Origin: Robertmurraya massiliosenegalensis JC6
Lineage (GTDB): Bacteria; Bacillota; Bacilli; Bacillales; Cytobacillaceae
Reading direction: 5' to 3'
Length of the DNA: 64,000 nucleotides
Assembly (NCBI RefSeq): GCF_000311725.1
Contig: NZ_HE978514.1
Coordinates: forward strand, 61,538-125,537
Within the stretch, counting starts at the first letter, position 1. Every line of letters begins with the position of its first letter. Positions 25,929-35,582 of this stretch are shown here, piece by piece. Made by a program: the position numbers and the translations under genes. The notes under the pieces were generated by a model. That model worked only from the letters and a program-made list of their open reading frames with translations, ran no database searches and was not told the DNA's origin.

Positions 25929-25957
25929 ATTATACCTTTCCAGAATTGTTTGAACAA
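25929..25957 (-). promoter_or_regulatory. Predicted opuA promoter
   Basis: Minus strand TTGTTC (25957-25952), 17-base spacer, TATAAT (25934-25929). It lies about 70 bases before the chosen opuAA start. Confidence 0.6.
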
Positions 25958-26084
25958 ACTCGAAATTTAGCTTTATTCTGTTAAAAAAGTATGTTCAGTA
26001 ATAACTGTACAAAGTTAAGTGGCATATCCTTATAAATCATCCATTTTCCTCTCAGATCCTCCCGTATGCTCCTTCTTCACACGT

Positions 26085-26123
26085 AAAAAGCCCGTCACAT
26101 CAAGCTTTAGATGCACGGGCTTT
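26085..26123 (-). terminator. Terminator of the fetAB-like operon
   Basis: AAAGCCCGT (26087-26095) with ACGGGCTTT (26115-26123) and an inner CATC/GATG pair; minus-strand tail TTTTTAC. Confidence 0.85.
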
Positions 26124-26130
26124 CTACCTA

Positions 26131-26883
26131 CTATTTAAAAACCTTGAGTTGTTGTTCATGATTGAATAGATTTGGATAGATCAGAAACCCTAGAATAATA
26201 GCCGTTAAAGTCGCTGCCGACATGATTAAGAAGACGATTAATAATTGAAATTTGACCGCTTGTATCGGATCTGCTCCTGCTATGATTTGACCGGTCATCA
26301 TTCCAGGTAATTGTACAAGACCGATTGTTCTTTGCCCTTCAATCGTTGGAATTAAGCTTGCACGAATCGATTGCTTCAAAATCGGAAAGATTGCTTGTTT
26401 AATGCTCCCTCCTAAAGATAGGACAAGAGTGATTTCCTCTTTTCTCATTTCAATTTCTGCTTTCAAGCGATTAAGAAAGAGATTGGCGATAATCATCGAG
26501 TTCCCGATAATCATTCCACTAATCGAAATGATATATTGTGGTTGTGCTGGAACAATTTTCAACCCTAATAGAAAGCTTTGGGCAATGATTTCAACTACTG
26601 CAATGGTAAGGAAAATTTTCCAAAATGCATTTGGAATTTCCTTTCCCCGTTTGGCGGCATTTTTTGCTGCTACGAACACCATCATTAGAAGCATCAAAAT
26701 GATCACAAATGGATGATCAAAGCCGAAAACAAACTTCAAAATATAACCAACTATAAATAATTGAATCGTTGCACGAATGCAAGTAATGATAATATCTTTA
26801 CCTAAACCTAGCTTAAAAGCATTTGATAAAAATAGAGCTAAAATAACAAAAACAAAACTAAAAATAATGGCCGTTAAACTCAT
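26131..26883 (-). CDS. fetB: FetB/UPF0014-type ABC permease (iron export)
   Basis: 250-residue membrane protein with about seven spans, UPF0014/FetB family. Motifs NSMIIANLFLNRLKAEIEMR (about 130-150) and LVQLPGMMTGQIIAGADPIQ (about 195-215) are typical. In E. coli FetAB exports iron and protects against oxidative stress; the same function here is inferred from family. The start overlaps the last four bases of the ATPase gene. Confidence 0.88.
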   Translation of the reverse strand: MSLTAIIFSFVFVILALFLSNAFKLGLGKDIIITCIRATIQLFIVGYILKFVFGFDHPFVIILMLLMMVFVAAKNAAKRGKEIPNAFWKIFLTIAVVEIIAQSFLLGLKIVPAQPQYIISISGMIIGNSMIIANLFLNRLKAEIEMRKEEITLVLSLGGSIKQAIFPILKQSIRASLIPTIEGQRTIGLVQLPGMMTGQIIAGADPIQAVKFQLLIVFLIMSAATLTAIILGFLIYPNLFNHEQQLKVFK

Positions 26884-27605
26884 ATCCCATTCCTCACCAA
26901 ATCTAAAAAGTCTATCGTTTTTTCATCCTTTGGTTTGGAAAAAAATTGTTTCGTTGGAGCTGCTTCAACTAATTGTCCATCTTTAATTAGCCATGTTTCA
27001 TCTCCAACTCTTTCTGCTTGTGCTAGATCATGTGTTACCCATAGGATCGTCACTTTACGCTCTTTATTAATGCGCTTGATCAGCTCCTCTATTCCTTGAG
27101 AAGTTTTTGAATCAAGGGCAGAAGTTACTTCGTCTAAAAGTAAAACAGATGAGTTATTGACCAATGTTCGAGCAAGAGATAGCCGTTGTCTCTGACCTCC
27201 TGAAAGCTCTTTTGCTTCCCTCGACAAAAATTCAGCTGACAACCCAACATACTCCAAATACGTTTCCGGATTTTCTAACACTTGATGTTGCAATTTTAAC
27301 GGCAATGATAAGTTATCATGTACCGAACCTTGCATCATCGGAGCAGATTGAAAGGCAATTCCAACATAACGTCTCAGGCTTTGAATATCCCATTCTCGAA
27401 TTTCCTTTTGATTCACATAAATTTCACCAACATCTGGTGTTTGAAGGAGATTACAAAGAGACAAGAGCGTACTCTTCCCTGATCCTGAGGGACCAACAAT
27501 CGTCAGAAGTGACCCCTTTTTCACTTTAGCACTTATTCCTTTCAATACTGGCCCTTCTGCGAAAAATTTCTTTATCTCCCGCAGTTCAATTTCTATGTTT
27601 TCCAT
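26880..27605 (-). CDS. fetA: FetA-type ABC transporter ATPase
   Basis: 241-residue ATPase partner of the downstream FetB permease. Walker A GPSGSGKST (about 36-44), signature LSGGQRQRLSLARTL, Walker B VLLLDEVTSALD, and a switch histidine in WVTHDL. The 4-base overlap with the permease gene indicates a coupled two-gene operon. No Fur box was recognised upstream. Confidence 0.88.
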   Translation of the reverse strand: MENIEIELREIKKFFAEGPVLKGISAKVKKGSLLTIVGPSGSGKSTLLSLCNLLQTPDVGEIYVNQKEIREWDIQSLRRYVGIAFQSAPMMQGSVHDNLSLPLKLQHQVLENPETYLEYVGLSAEFLSREAKELSGGQRQRLSLARTLVNNSSVLLLDEVTSALDSKTSQGIEELIKRINKERKVTILWVTHDLAQAERVGDETWLIKDGQLVEAAPTKQFFSKPKDEKTIDFLDLVRNGI

Positions 27606-27728
27606 ACAATTTTCTCTCTCTTCATTTGCATTAGATTGGGAATTTTTCCTTATCTATCCTATATTCTATCATTTTTCTTGCCAGTTTCTTCTATAATATA
27701 TTAGACAATTGATTGACACTCTTATTTT

Positions 27729-28658
27729 CTAAAACATACTTAACCGATAGCGTTTTGATAAAAGTTCGAGCAGTTTAATTCCAGCAATACTATTTCCGAT
27801 ATCATCGAGGGCAGGGCCAAAAATTCCGATTCCGAACTTTCCTGGAACAGCTCCCATAATTCCGCCTGAAACACCGCTTTTTGCCGGGATCCCAATTTTA
27901 ATGGCAAATTCCCCTGAAGCATTATACATCCCACACGTGACCATAAAAGTTTTGCAAATTCGAGCCACCTCAGAAGGCATTAATTGTTTTCCACTTTCAG
28001 GGTCTACTCCGTCCATCGCAAACACAATCCCAATTCTTGCTAAGTCCAAACAGTTCATTTCAATTGCACACTGTTTCGTATACAAGTCAATTAAAGGTTC
28101 AATCTCTTCTTCAATCAATCCATGCTCTTTTAAAAAATAACATAGAGAGCGATTTAAATGAGCAGTTTCATATTCAGATTGTGCGACTTCCTTACTAAAG
28201 CTAACCTTGGAATCAGCAGATAACCCTTGAATAAATGCAAGAAGTCGATTAAATCTTTCAGCTACAGAATCTCCCTCAATCATATGTGTCACCATTAAAG
28301 CTCCTGCGTTAATCATCGGATTAAGTGGTTTCGCTACTGCCATTGTTTCAAGCTTGGCAATCGAATTAAAGGGATCCCCCGTCGGCTCCATACCTACTCT
28401 TTCAAATACATATTCTTTTCCTCGCTCCATTAATACAAAAGCAAGGCTGATCACTTTCGATATACTTTGTAACGTAAACTTCTTTTCGATATTCCCAGCT
28501 GAAAAGCAATCTCCATTCGGGTAGTGAATCGCAATCGATAAATCATCTGGATTTGCTAAACCCAAGGCAGGAATATAATCGGCCACTTTTCCTTTTGTCG
28601 TCCAGTTACGCGCTTCTTCAACCATTGCTTGTAACGCTTCATTCGATTTGCATGCCAT
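27729..28658 (-). CDS. glsA: Glutaminase (GlsA family)
   Basis: Serine-type glutaminase, hydrolysing L-glutamine to glutamate and ammonia. The catalytic SxxK is [13 protein letters not shown] (near residue 60), with GALMVTHMI, the Tyr-containing [18 protein letters not shown] and the late [19 protein letters not shown] block. About 309 residues, normal for the family. The start is uncertain among ATG 28658 (best spaced after GGTGAT), ATG 28664 and TTG 28670. Monocistronic. Confidence 0.9.
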   Translation of the reverse strand: MACKSNEALQAMVEEARNWTTKGKVADYIPALGLANPDDLSIAIHYPNGDCFSAGNIEKKFTLQSISKVISLAFVLMERGKEYVFERVGMEPTGDPFNSIAKLETMAVAKPLNPMINAGALMVTHMIEGDSVAERFNRLLAFIQGLSADSKVSFSKEVAQSEYETAHLNRSLCYFLKEHGLIEEEIEPLIDLYTKQCAIEMNCLDLARIGIVFAMDGVDPESGKQLMPSEVARICKTFMVTCGMYNASGEFAIKIGIPAKSGVSGGIMGAVPGKFGIGIFGPALDDIGNSIAGIKLLELLSKRYRLSMF

Positions 28659-28817
28659 TTCCATCACCAATCTTAGTATGGGTCCATTGACATCGATGTA
28701 TGTGGGAGAATTTGACTAAAATAGTATTTTTATGAGAAAATCAACTAAACTGAATTTTCTAAAATAAAATATTATTCAAATATTATAATTCATTCAAACA
28801 TTTACAAGGAGGTTCTT

Positions 28818-29720
28818 ATGGGGTGGGAATTAATTAAGAGTTCACTTGTTTTCTTTCTGATTGTTATTGCATTTATTCTCCTCTTGCTATTGCCTAGAGA
28901 AATGAATGTAGTTCATCATGGTGGACTCGTTTTCACTGCTGATTTTCCTTTTACACTAGATTTATATAAGGAAAATATAGCAGCATTTATTCAGCATTTC
29001 CAAACAGAAAAAGGTTTTGGAAATAACAGTACCGGTGTCCCGATTGTTGAAGAAGTGCAAAAACTATTAATACGCGATTTTACCATTATACTTCCAGCTT
29101 TGTTCTTAAGTATGGTTATTGGAACACTGCTCGGTGTTGTGCAATTTTATTTTCGAGAAAAAATCATCGGAAAGGTACAAGCTTTTTTTTCATGGATATT
29201 GTCTTCTATTCCCGATTTCTTTCTTTTTATTGCCATTCAATATTTATTGATCAAATTATTTCACGTAGGGCTCCCACAGTTTAGCCTCTATGGAAACGAT
29301 CATTGGTATAACTTTCTCATTCCGATGATCGCCATCACCGTATTTCCAATGGTCCACATGATGAAATTCACTGCCGCCTCATTAGAAAATGAAGTTGGTC
29401 AAGATTACTTACGAACTGCACGTTCAAAAGGATTAAAGACTTTAAGCATCCTCAAGCATATGCTTTGGAACTGTCTCTACTCCATTTTGAATCAAACACA
29501 ATTTGTCATGCTTTACATCCTAACAAGCCTACCGATCATGGAAAAATTATCTAGCTTTCAAGGGGCCGGTTATCATTTATTAGGAAGTATACTGGCCTAT
29601 GATGAACCGAGAGCCTTAGCCTTTATGTTGCCCTACTTATTGATCATGTTTGCCACGATCATTTTATCGAAACGTTTGAAATACAAACTATTACCACGAA
29701 AAACAGGTGAGTTACGATGA
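28818..29720 (+). CDS. Peptide/nickel-type ABC permease, DppB-like
   Basis: 300-residue permease of the DppB/OppB group: N-terminal span, a large extracytoplasmic segment (about residues 30-85), then five spans with an EAA-like loop DYLRTARSKGLKTLSILKHM (about 195-214). ACAAGGAGG precedes the ATG. It forms a pair with the next gene, but neither ATPase nor a substrate-binding protein is adjacent, so the substrate and the energising subunits are unknown. Confidence 0.82.
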   Translation: MGWELIKSSLVFFLIVIAFILLLLLPREMNVVHHGGLVFTADFPFTLDLYKENIAAFIQHFQTEKGFGNNSTGVPIVEEVQKLLIRDFTIILPALFLSMVIGTLLGVVQFYFREKIIGKVQAFFSWILSSIPDFFLFIAIQYLLIKLFHVGLPQFSLYGNDHWYNFLIPMIAITVFPMVHMMKFTAASLENEVGQDYLRTARSKGLKTLSILKHMLWNCLYSILNQTQFVMLYILTSLPIMEKLSSFQGAGYHLLGSILAYDEPRALAFMLPYLLIMFATIILSKRLKYKLLPRKTGELR

Positions 29721-30607
29721 CATTTCTTAAAAGGAATATCTTATTATGTATCGGCAGCACGATGTTACTTTTTCTTCTTTTCATCACTTTTTTCGGCGAA
29801 TACTTACCCTTTATTGATTCAGAATTACAAGAAATTGAATATCTGTGGAACGATAAAAAAATTCCAGTCGTTCCTCCTTACGAACCTTCTGATGAATTTC
29901 TCTTAGGAACGGACAGAGATGGAAGAGATATTCTTAGTTTAATTATTGTAGGTGCAAAAGAAACACTATTCATCATTCTTTCTATCACGCTCATTCGCTA
30001 TCTAATAGCTATTCCACTTGCTTATTTTGCCCATAGAAATTGGTTTGGCGCTAACGCATTACTCAACTGGCTCAACGGTTTTCTTTCTTATGTTCCGACC
30101 ATTATTGTCGTCATATTACTCGTGACCTTACCACCTCTAATCATGGCAGAATCGAGAGCTTTTTTCGTTGTTCTAATTATTGCTGCAATGGAGGTCGGGA
30201 GAGTTGCCGATATGATTAAACTTGAATTCAATCAAATCTCAAAGAAAGAATTCGTAACAGGTGGAACGTCGGTAGGAGTCTCTTCCTTTAGGCTTCTAAA
30301 TAAATACTATTTGCCATTTCTTTATGGAAAACTCCTTGTTAATCTAGTTGGTGATTTAGGTAAGGTTATGTTTCTACTCGGTCAATTAGGCTTTCTAGGA
30401 ATATTTGTGTCACAAGCATTTGTTCAAACGGATATCTCCTCATTTACTTTTGAAAACACATCGATTTCATGGCCAATGCTTTTAGCCAACGCTTACAGCG
30501 ACATTCGCGGACCTGTATGGATTGTCTTTTACCCAGCACTCGCCATGACTTATGTCATTTTCACATTTAATGTATTAGGACAAGGTTTGCAAAAACTTTT
30601 TCGCTAA
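29717..30607 (+). CDS. Peptide/nickel-type ABC permease, DppC-like
   Basis: 296-residue permease. It contains the DppC hallmark LGTDRDGRDILSLIIVGAKETL (about 73-92) and an EAA-like loop around KKEFVTGGTSVGVSSFRLLN. It overlaps the DppB-like gene by four bases (ATGA), so the two are translated together. The usual DppDF ATPases and DppA/OppA binding protein are not next to it; they may be elsewhere or shared. A terminator follows. Confidence 0.82.
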   Translation: MTFLKRNILLCIGSTMLLFLLFITFFGEYLPFIDSELQEIEYLWNDKKIPVVPPYEPSDEFLLGTDRDGRDILSLIIVGAKETLFIILSITLIRYLIAIPLAYFAHRNWFGANALLNWLNGFLSYVPTIIVVILLVTLPPLIMAESRAFFVVLIIAAMEVGRVADMIKLEFNQISKKEFVTGGTSVGVSSFRLLNKYYLPFLYGKLLVNLVGDLGKVMFLLGQLGFLGIFVSQAFVQTDISSFTFENTSISWPMLLANAYSDIRGPVWIVFYPALAMTYVIFTFNVLGQGLQKLFR

Positions 30608-30613
30608 AAAATC

Positions 30614-30649
30614 AACCCGGTTATCGTTTGTCACGTTAACTGGGTTTTT
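30614..30649 (+). terminator. Terminator after the permease pair
   Basis: AACCCGGTTA with TTAACTGGGTT, then TTTTC; separates the permease genes from the methyltransferase. Confidence 0.8.
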
Positions 30650-30742
30650 CTATGCCTCGATTGTCATGAAGCTATACGAATGTAGTATTCTTTGCTACTA
30701 TGGAAACAATGTTATGGAAAACAACGAAAAGAGGCCAAAAGT

Positions 30743-31363
30743 ATGAAATACACAGGTGAGAGAGTGATTCCAGAATTGATGAAGCCTATGAACGGTCTTT
30801 TATTGGAACATTTAGCAAGATATCATTTTGCGATCCATTATGCAAAAGGACGAGTCCTAGATTTTGCCTGTGGAAGTGGGTTTGGAAGTAATGTGATCGC
30901 AAGTGCTAAAAAGAAAGAAATTGAAAAAATTATAGCTGTCGATATTGATCGAGAAACGATTACTTATGCAAAAGGAAAGTATTATCATCCGTTAGTCTCT
31001 TTCCAGGTAGAAAACTGCGTAGAGCCTACTCTTCCAGAAAAAATAGGCCAATTCGACTTGATTGTGAGCTTTGAAACACTTGAGCATGTAGATAAAGAAG
31101 ACATTTTTATGGAAAACATCTATCAAATGCTAAAACCTGGTGGAACACTTGTTATATCAACACCCTTTGGTCAAGGCAGAGGAAAACCTACAAGTGAGCC
31201 CTACCATGTACACCAGTTAACGGAACAAGAATTCCAAGAGCTATTCACTGCATATGAAGAAGTGGAATTTTACTACCAAAAAGGGGTACTCATTGAGCCT
31301 GTACCAGGTCGAGAGGGCCGTCATTATCCCATCGGAATGGCAGTATGTAAAAAAAGAAACTAG
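30743..31363 (+). CDS. Class I SAM-dependent methyltransferase
   Basis: 206-residue methyltransferase of the Methyltransf_11/25 kind. Motif I is VLDFACGSGFGSNVIA (about residues 35-50), motif II IIAVDIDRETITYAKG, and post-motif IV FDLIVSFETLEHVDKED, then MLKPGGTLVISTPFG. The start MKYTGERVIPELMK is set at ATG 30743 after AAGAGGCC; the open frame extends further up without a site. This GERVIP... beginning occurs in methyltransferases of cell-surface glycan or polyketide clusters, but no such neighbours exist here. Substrate unknown. Confidence 0.85.
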   Translation: MKYTGERVIPELMKPMNGLLLEHLARYHFAIHYAKGRVLDFACGSGFGSNVIASAKKKEIEKIIAVDIDRETITYAKGKYYHPLVSFQVENCVEPTLPEKIGQFDLIVSFETLEHVDKEDIFMENIYQMLKPGGTLVISTPFGQGRGKPTSEPYHVHQLTEQEFQELFTAYEEVEFYYQKGVLIEPVPGREGRHYPIGMAVCKKRN

Positions 31364-31385
31364 TCAACATGGTCTTGACTAGTTT
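31356..31385 (-). terminator. Terminator shared by convergent genes at 31363/31379
   Basis: GAAACTAGTCAA (31356-31367) with TTGACTAGTTTC (31374-31385). On the minus strand it is followed by TTTTTTTAC. The arms include the ends of both flanking genes. Confidence 0.85.
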
Positions 31386-31801
31386 CCATAAAGTTCTTTA
31401 TAAGCGATCACCTTTAAAGCTAAAAATTCTTCCTCTGACAATTTACTTTCCAGCTCTTGGATAATTTCCTCTATTGAAGCGGAACCAGATTCTGCTTTTT
31501 CCTGAATTTCGTTTAGCGTCGTTACACCTACTTTATTAATGAGAACTCGCGTTGCTTCTCCTTTTGTAGTAAACGGCAAATCTTCTTCTACAGCATTTCG
31601 AGCTTCTTCCATATGAGATTTAAGCTCTGGATCGCTTTCTATCCTTTGTTTTATATTGTCAATTTCTCCACTATTTACTAATTCTGTCGTTACTGAATCC
31701 ATAATTTTTTCCGAAGCAATATTCGTACCAATATAATAGACTGCATATCCGGCAATGCCCAGAAGCACTATCGGGATCAACAGAAACTTTATAAATTTCA
31801 C
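31379..31801 (-). CDS. Membrane-anchored protein of unknown function, 140 residues
   Basis: One N-terminal membrane span (LLIPIVLLGIAGYAVYYIG) followed by an acidic, helical extracytoplasmic domain rich in Glu and Ile (GEIDNIKQRIESDPELKSHM ... ASIEEIIQELESKLSEEEF). I recognise no named family. Start set at GTG 31801 after AAGGGTG; ATG 31831 would add a basic stretch RERKG. It stands alone, between the methyltransferase and the chemoreceptor genes. Confidence 0.65.
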   Translation of the reverse strand: MKFIKFLLIPIVLLGIAGYAVYYIGTNIASEKIMDSVTTELVNSGEIDNIKQRIESDPELKSHMEEARNAVEEDLPFTTKGEATRVLINKVGVTTLNEIQEKAESGSASIEEIIQELESKLSEEEFLALKVIAYKELYGN

Positions 31802-31997
31802 GATTCCAACACCCTTTCGTTCCCTTATCATACAACGAAATGAAGGTATTTGTAAAAATTTTCGTTTACCTAAGTTATATTTTCTAATTATTCATATTTT
31901 TTAATTTAAAAATAGTTTTAATTCACTATTAAAATAGTATAAAATAGAACTATTATAACATTTTTCGACAGAATTACACTACTTAGGGGGTACCTGC

Positions 31998-33761
31998 ATG
32001 AAACGGCTAAGAATCAAAAGACCTAGATTTAACCTAAACCTTTCAGTTTCAAAAAAACTGTACATAGGTTTTGCATCTGTCCTCTTAATTATGGGGATTT
32101 TGGGCTATGTTGCTATTAGTTCAACCAATAACATCAACGAAAAGAGCACCGAAATTACCGACGTTTGGCTACCTAGTGTTGAATCAATCAATACCATTAA
32201 TTATCTAACTGAACACCTCGCTTCCCTCGAATATAAATACGTCATTGAACCAGATGAAAAGAAACTCGCCTTATTAGTTGAGAAGATGGACGAAACATTT
32301 ACAGAGATTGATAGAGTATTTGCAAATTATGAAGCTACAATCACTACTGATGAAGAGCAGCAACAATACGATACTCTCGTAGATAAATGGGAAAGATACC
32401 AAGCAATCCATGCTAAATTTATTGAACTCGGAAAAGATATGAATATCGTTCAAGGGACTGGTAATGTCAATGGTATTCGTCTTCTTTCCACGATTGGCGA
32501 AGCAGACAATATGTTTTCTAGCATCCAGTTTACTGTCAATGAGTTAGTTACTTATAATCATGATAACGCAATCGCAGCAAGCAACGAAGCAAATAAAGTA
32601 TTTAATGGCAGCTTAGTTTTAATCATCGCCTTTTTAATTGGTGGCGTCGTCCTCGGATTATCAATCGCCTACATTACTTCACGCATGATATCTAAGCCGT
32701 TAAAATTTGTCACTGATAATGTTAAAGAAGTGGCAAATGGAAACTTGACGATGGATCCCATTAAAGTTAAAAATAAGGATGAAATTGGTGATCTCGCTGA
32801 AGCCTTTAATGAAATGGGCACCAATCTAGCAAACCTTATCCGCAAAGTTACCATAACATCCGAAACAGTTGCTTCCTCTTCAGAGCAGCTATTAGCAAGC
32901 TCTGAACAAACATCAAAAGCAACCGAACAAATAACAATCGCGATTCAGGAAGTTGCGGCTGGTTCAGATAATCAAGTTCAAAGTGCTATGAATGGAAATC
33001 AATCAATGCAGGAAATATCTCATGGAATGGAGCAAGTCGCAGGTTCTATCCAAATCGTTTCTAATTTGAGTGTGTCAACGAGTGAAAGGGCTCAAGCAGG
33101 CAATGTTGTTGTTTCAGAGACTGTGACACAGATGAACACAGTCCAAGATCAAGTAGCAAAAATTGCAGATAATATTCAAGTACTTGGTACCCGTTCGAAA
33201 GAGATAGGTAAAATCGTTGATCTAATCTCACAAGTATCTGAGCAAACAAATCTTCTTGCTTTAAACGCAGCGATAGAAGCTGCTAGAGCAGGTGAGCACG
33301 GAAAAGGTTTTGCTGTTGTAGCAGATGAAGTTCGCAAACTAGCTGTGGAATCGAATAATGCAACGGACAATATCCGCACTCTTATTAGTCAAATTCAAAG
33401 GGAAATCAACGAAGTTACCCTTTCCATGGAAGAAGGAAAGAACTCTGTTAAATCAGGAATAGAAAAGGTGAATGAGACAGGTAATTCATTCCAAGAAATC
33501 ACTGACATGATTTCAAACATTAGTACCCAAGCCCAAGAAGTGTCGGCGATTGTAGAAGAAGTAAATGCGAGCACTGAAGACATGGTCCAAAAAATGTCCG
33601 AAATTGCAACGATTTCCCAGCAAGCTGCTGGAAATTCACAACAGGTGGCAGCTTCTGCCGAAGAACAAAACGCATCCATGGAAGAAATTACAGCTTCTGC
33701 TCATACATTAAGCGGCATGGCTCAAGAACTACAAGAAAACGTTTCTAAATTTAGAGTATAA
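31998..33761 (+). CDS. Methyl-accepting chemotaxis protein
   Basis: 587-residue transmembrane chemoreceptor. TM1 is about residues 20-42, then a four-helix-bundle type sensor domain (about 45-190), TM2 about 200-225, HAMP (about 226-280) and a long signalling helix with the conserved hairpin tip [20 protein letters not shown] (about 412-431) contacting CheA/CheW. The C-terminus NVSKFRV is usual in Bacillus. TTAGGGGGT precedes the ATG. Ligand unknown. Located shortly before c-di-GMP genes but on the other strand. Confidence 0.95.
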   Translation: MKRLRIKRPRFNLNLSVSKKLYIGFASVLLIMGILGYVAISSTNNINEKSTEITDVWLPSVESINTINYLTEHLASLEYKYVIEPDEKKLALLVEKMDETFTEIDRVFANYEATITTDEEQQQYDTLVDKWERYQAIHAKFIELGKDMNIVQGTGNVNGIRLLSTIGEADNMFSSIQFTVNELVTYNHDNAIAASNEANKVFNGSLVLIIAFLIGGVVLGLSIAYITSRMISKPLKFVTDNVKEVANGNLTMDPIKVKNKDEIGDLAEAFNEMGTNLANLIRKVTITSETVASSSEQLLASSEQTSKATEQITIAIQEVAAGSDNQVQSAMNGNQSMQEISHGMEQVAGSIQIVSNLSVSTSERAQAGNVVVSETVTQMNTVQDQVAKIADNIQVLGTRSKEIGKIVDLISQVSEQTNLLALNAAIEAARAGEHGKGFAVVADEVRKLAVESNNATDNIRTLISQIQREINEVTLSMEEGKNSVKSGIEKVNETGNSFQEITDMISNISTQAQEVSAIVEEVNASTEDMVQKMSEIATISQQAAGNSQQVAASAEEQNASMEEITASAHTLSGMAQELQENVSKFRV

Positions 33762-33783
33762 CTCCTACTCACAAAGGCAATTC

Positions 33784-33819
33784 ACAGACCAGTTCTCTTA
33801 TAAGCTGGTCTGTTCTTTA
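33784..33819 (+). terminator. Terminator of the chemoreceptor gene
   Basis: ACAGACCAG (33784-33792) with CTGGTCTGT (33805-33813), then TCTTTAT. Confidence 0.8.
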
Positions 33820-33839
33820 TAGAAAGGGAGATACCTATT

Positions 33840-34031
33840 ATGTACAATCCTAAACAACGAAACAGATATTTAAATCATGCAATTAAAGAAATACAGTCCT
33901 CTCAACATGTAGAAGGAATTGTTCAAATTGGTTCTGGCGTTAACGGCTTTAGTGATGAATTTTCTGATGTGGATTTTAAACAGAGCTCTATTTTCTCATT
34001 AGATGTTGCTCTAGCTGAGCTTCTATCTTAA
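33840..34031 (+). pseudogene. Truncated nucleotidyltransferase-like gene
   Basis: 63 residues with the start of an NT/Pol-beta fold: EGIVQIGSGVNGFSDEFSDV followed by DF matches the pattern GSG-x-x-G...SD-x-D of aminoglycoside-type and MNT nucleotidyltransferases. The frame then turns unrelated (SLDVALAELLS) and stops; the family has at least 150 more residues and a second acidic strand. A good ribosome binding site (AAAGGGAG) remains. I see no continuation in another frame beyond short uncertain stretches, so this is a decayed gene or internal deletion product. Confidence 0.65.
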
Positions 34032-34193
34032 TCATCTTTAGAGATGACGAAACTTCTTGTTTTCACCAAAATTGTTCCAATTATGAACGAAGGCAGACCT
34101 TTTTCAATGAATCTATGCGCAACAATTCCTTCCAGCACGCACTCTATCTAAATAATTCGTGTGTCATTCTTATTAATACTCTTGCGTCTTTTG

Positions 34194-34314
34194 ATATATC
34201 GGCGTTTTTTGAGATATATCGGCGAAAATCAGATTATATCGGCGTTTTTTGAGATATATCGGCGGAAATCGAAATTTATCGGCGAAAAATCAAATATATC
34301 GGCGAAACGCCAAA
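34194..34314. repeat. Six tandem 20-nt repeats, CGCCGATATAT unit (family B, array 2, inverted)
   Basis: TATCGGCG recurs at 34197, 34217, 34237, 34257, 34277 and 34297, exactly 20 bases apart; the unit is the reverse complement of that at 21791-21910 (ATATATCGGCGAAAATC). It lies between the truncated nucleotidyltransferase gene and the convergent HD-GYP gene. The 345-base gap 34032-34376 contains this array and the terminator at 34322. Confidence 0.92.
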
Positions 34315-34321
34315 AGACAGT

Positions 34322-34370
34322 AAAAAAGCTGAGTTTGAAAAGAGTTATTTTCCCTCTTTCAAGCTCAGCC
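34322..34370 (-). terminator. Terminator of the HD-GYP gene
   Basis: AAAAAAGCTGAGTTTGAAA with TTTCAAGCTCAGCC; on the minus strand it ends AGCTTTTTT. Six bases past the HD-GYP stop. Confidence 0.85.
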
Positions 34371-34376
34371 CATTAT

Positions 34377-35480
34377 TTATAGCAACGCATCTGCTTCTAC
34401 AATATCGAGTAACCTATGTTCATTCGCCGATAAATCAATTTCATACGGTTGAACCGCTTGATTCTCTTGATCTTTTATAATCCGTACCACTGGTCTTCCT
34501 ATCGACTGGAAATTATATTTTGAAACAATTCCTGTTCTTCCATCATTTAATAGAACCGTCAATCCTGGTGGATAAATAGCCACACATTGCTTAAATAGCT
34601 CCACCTGTTTCGTTTCGAATTGTGTCCCCATTCCCCTTTGAAGAATTTCAATTCCCTGATGAGGTAACATGGCAGGACGATAGGTTCGATGACTTGTGAC
34701 TGCATCAAACACATCCGCAACACTTATGATTTTGGCATACTTATGAATCTCATGATCTCTTAACCCCCTAGGGTACCCTGTTCCATCTATTTTTTCATGA
34801 TGTTGCAAGGCACAGTGGGCGACAGGTAGGGGAATCTCATGAATCTTTCTTAAGCGATCAAAACCTAATTCACAATGAGACTGAATCAACTCATATTCCA
34901 ATTCTGTCAGTCTTCCTGGTTTATTAAGAATCTCTTTTGGAATATACAGTTTACCTAGGTCATGCAACATGGCGCCTAAACCAATTTCTTCAATATTCTT
35001 GATTGGCAGCCCATTTTCAATCGCTAACTGACAAGCATAGATCGAGACATTGAGAGAATGATTATACACATGATCTTCTTGAACCTTTGCCATCGCTAGT
35101 AGATTTAAGGCCGCCTGACTCTCATTAAGACAAAATAAGATATCCTTAAACACCTTCTGAATACTACGCACAACTCGACCTGTTTTCATAATTCCATGGA
35201 CATTGGGACGTTTATGTATATGGACTAATTCATCTAATCCTTCGGTGATCGCCATTGCTGCCTCTTGCCGCAACTCAGGAGGAATTGATTCCTTAACTTC
35301 AATCCCCTCAGATACTTCATCTTCTATGTATACGGTAAAAACATTTAATTCCTTCAACCGTTTAATTAAATTATTGGTTAAATAGGTTCCTTGTGTCAAA
35401 AGAATCGTTCCATTTTCACGAAAAATCGATTTTCCTAAAAGCGTTCCAGTTTGGCAGTTATCTAAATTCACTAAACGCAT
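34377..35480 (-). CDS. HD-GYP domain protein, probable c-di-GMP phosphodiesterase
   Basis: 367 residues. The HD-GYP domain (about 120-310) has the metal-binding HD in GAMLHDLGKLYIPKEIL, a second His in LIQSHCELGFDRL, and the HHE...GYP motif as HHEKIDGTGYPRGL. These motifs are intact, so hydrolysis of cyclic-di-GMP to GMP is likely. The N-terminal ~115 residues are a non-catalytic region (ILLTQGTYLTNNLIKRLKEL) and the C-terminus a small domain of unknown role. 102 bases downstream of a GGDEF-EAL gene on the same strand. Confidence 0.92.
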   Translation of the reverse strand: MRLVNLDNCQTGTLLGKSIFRENGTILLTQGTYLTNNLIKRLKELNVFTVYIEDEVSEGIEVKESIPPELRQEAAMAITEGLDELVHIHKRPNVHGIMKTGRVVRSIQKVFKDILFCLNESQAALNLLAMAKVQEDHVYNHSLNVSIYACQLAIENGLPIKNIEEIGLGAMLHDLGKLYIPKEILNKPGRLTELEYELIQSHCELGFDRLRKIHEIPLPVAHCALQHHEKIDGTGYPRGLRDHEIHKYAKIISVADVFDAVTSHRTYRPAMLPHQGIEILQRGMGTQFETKQVELFKQCVAIYPPGLTVLLNDGRTGIVSKYNFQSIGRPVVRIIKDQENQAVQPYEIDLSANEHRLLDIVEADALL

Positions 35481-35582
35481 TCTACTTTCTCTCCGCTTCT
35501 TATTACTAAGTTTTAGTACCTACATATATAATTAAATCATACTACAAAAAATGATTCATATGTATGATAAAAGCAGAGAGTT

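Noticed and set aside
34161-34382. Open frame of 73 codons across the 34194 repeat array
   Set aside because: It is only the translation of the 20-nt repeats (recurring YRR and YIGE/IGEK words); no ribosome binding site and no independent coding character.
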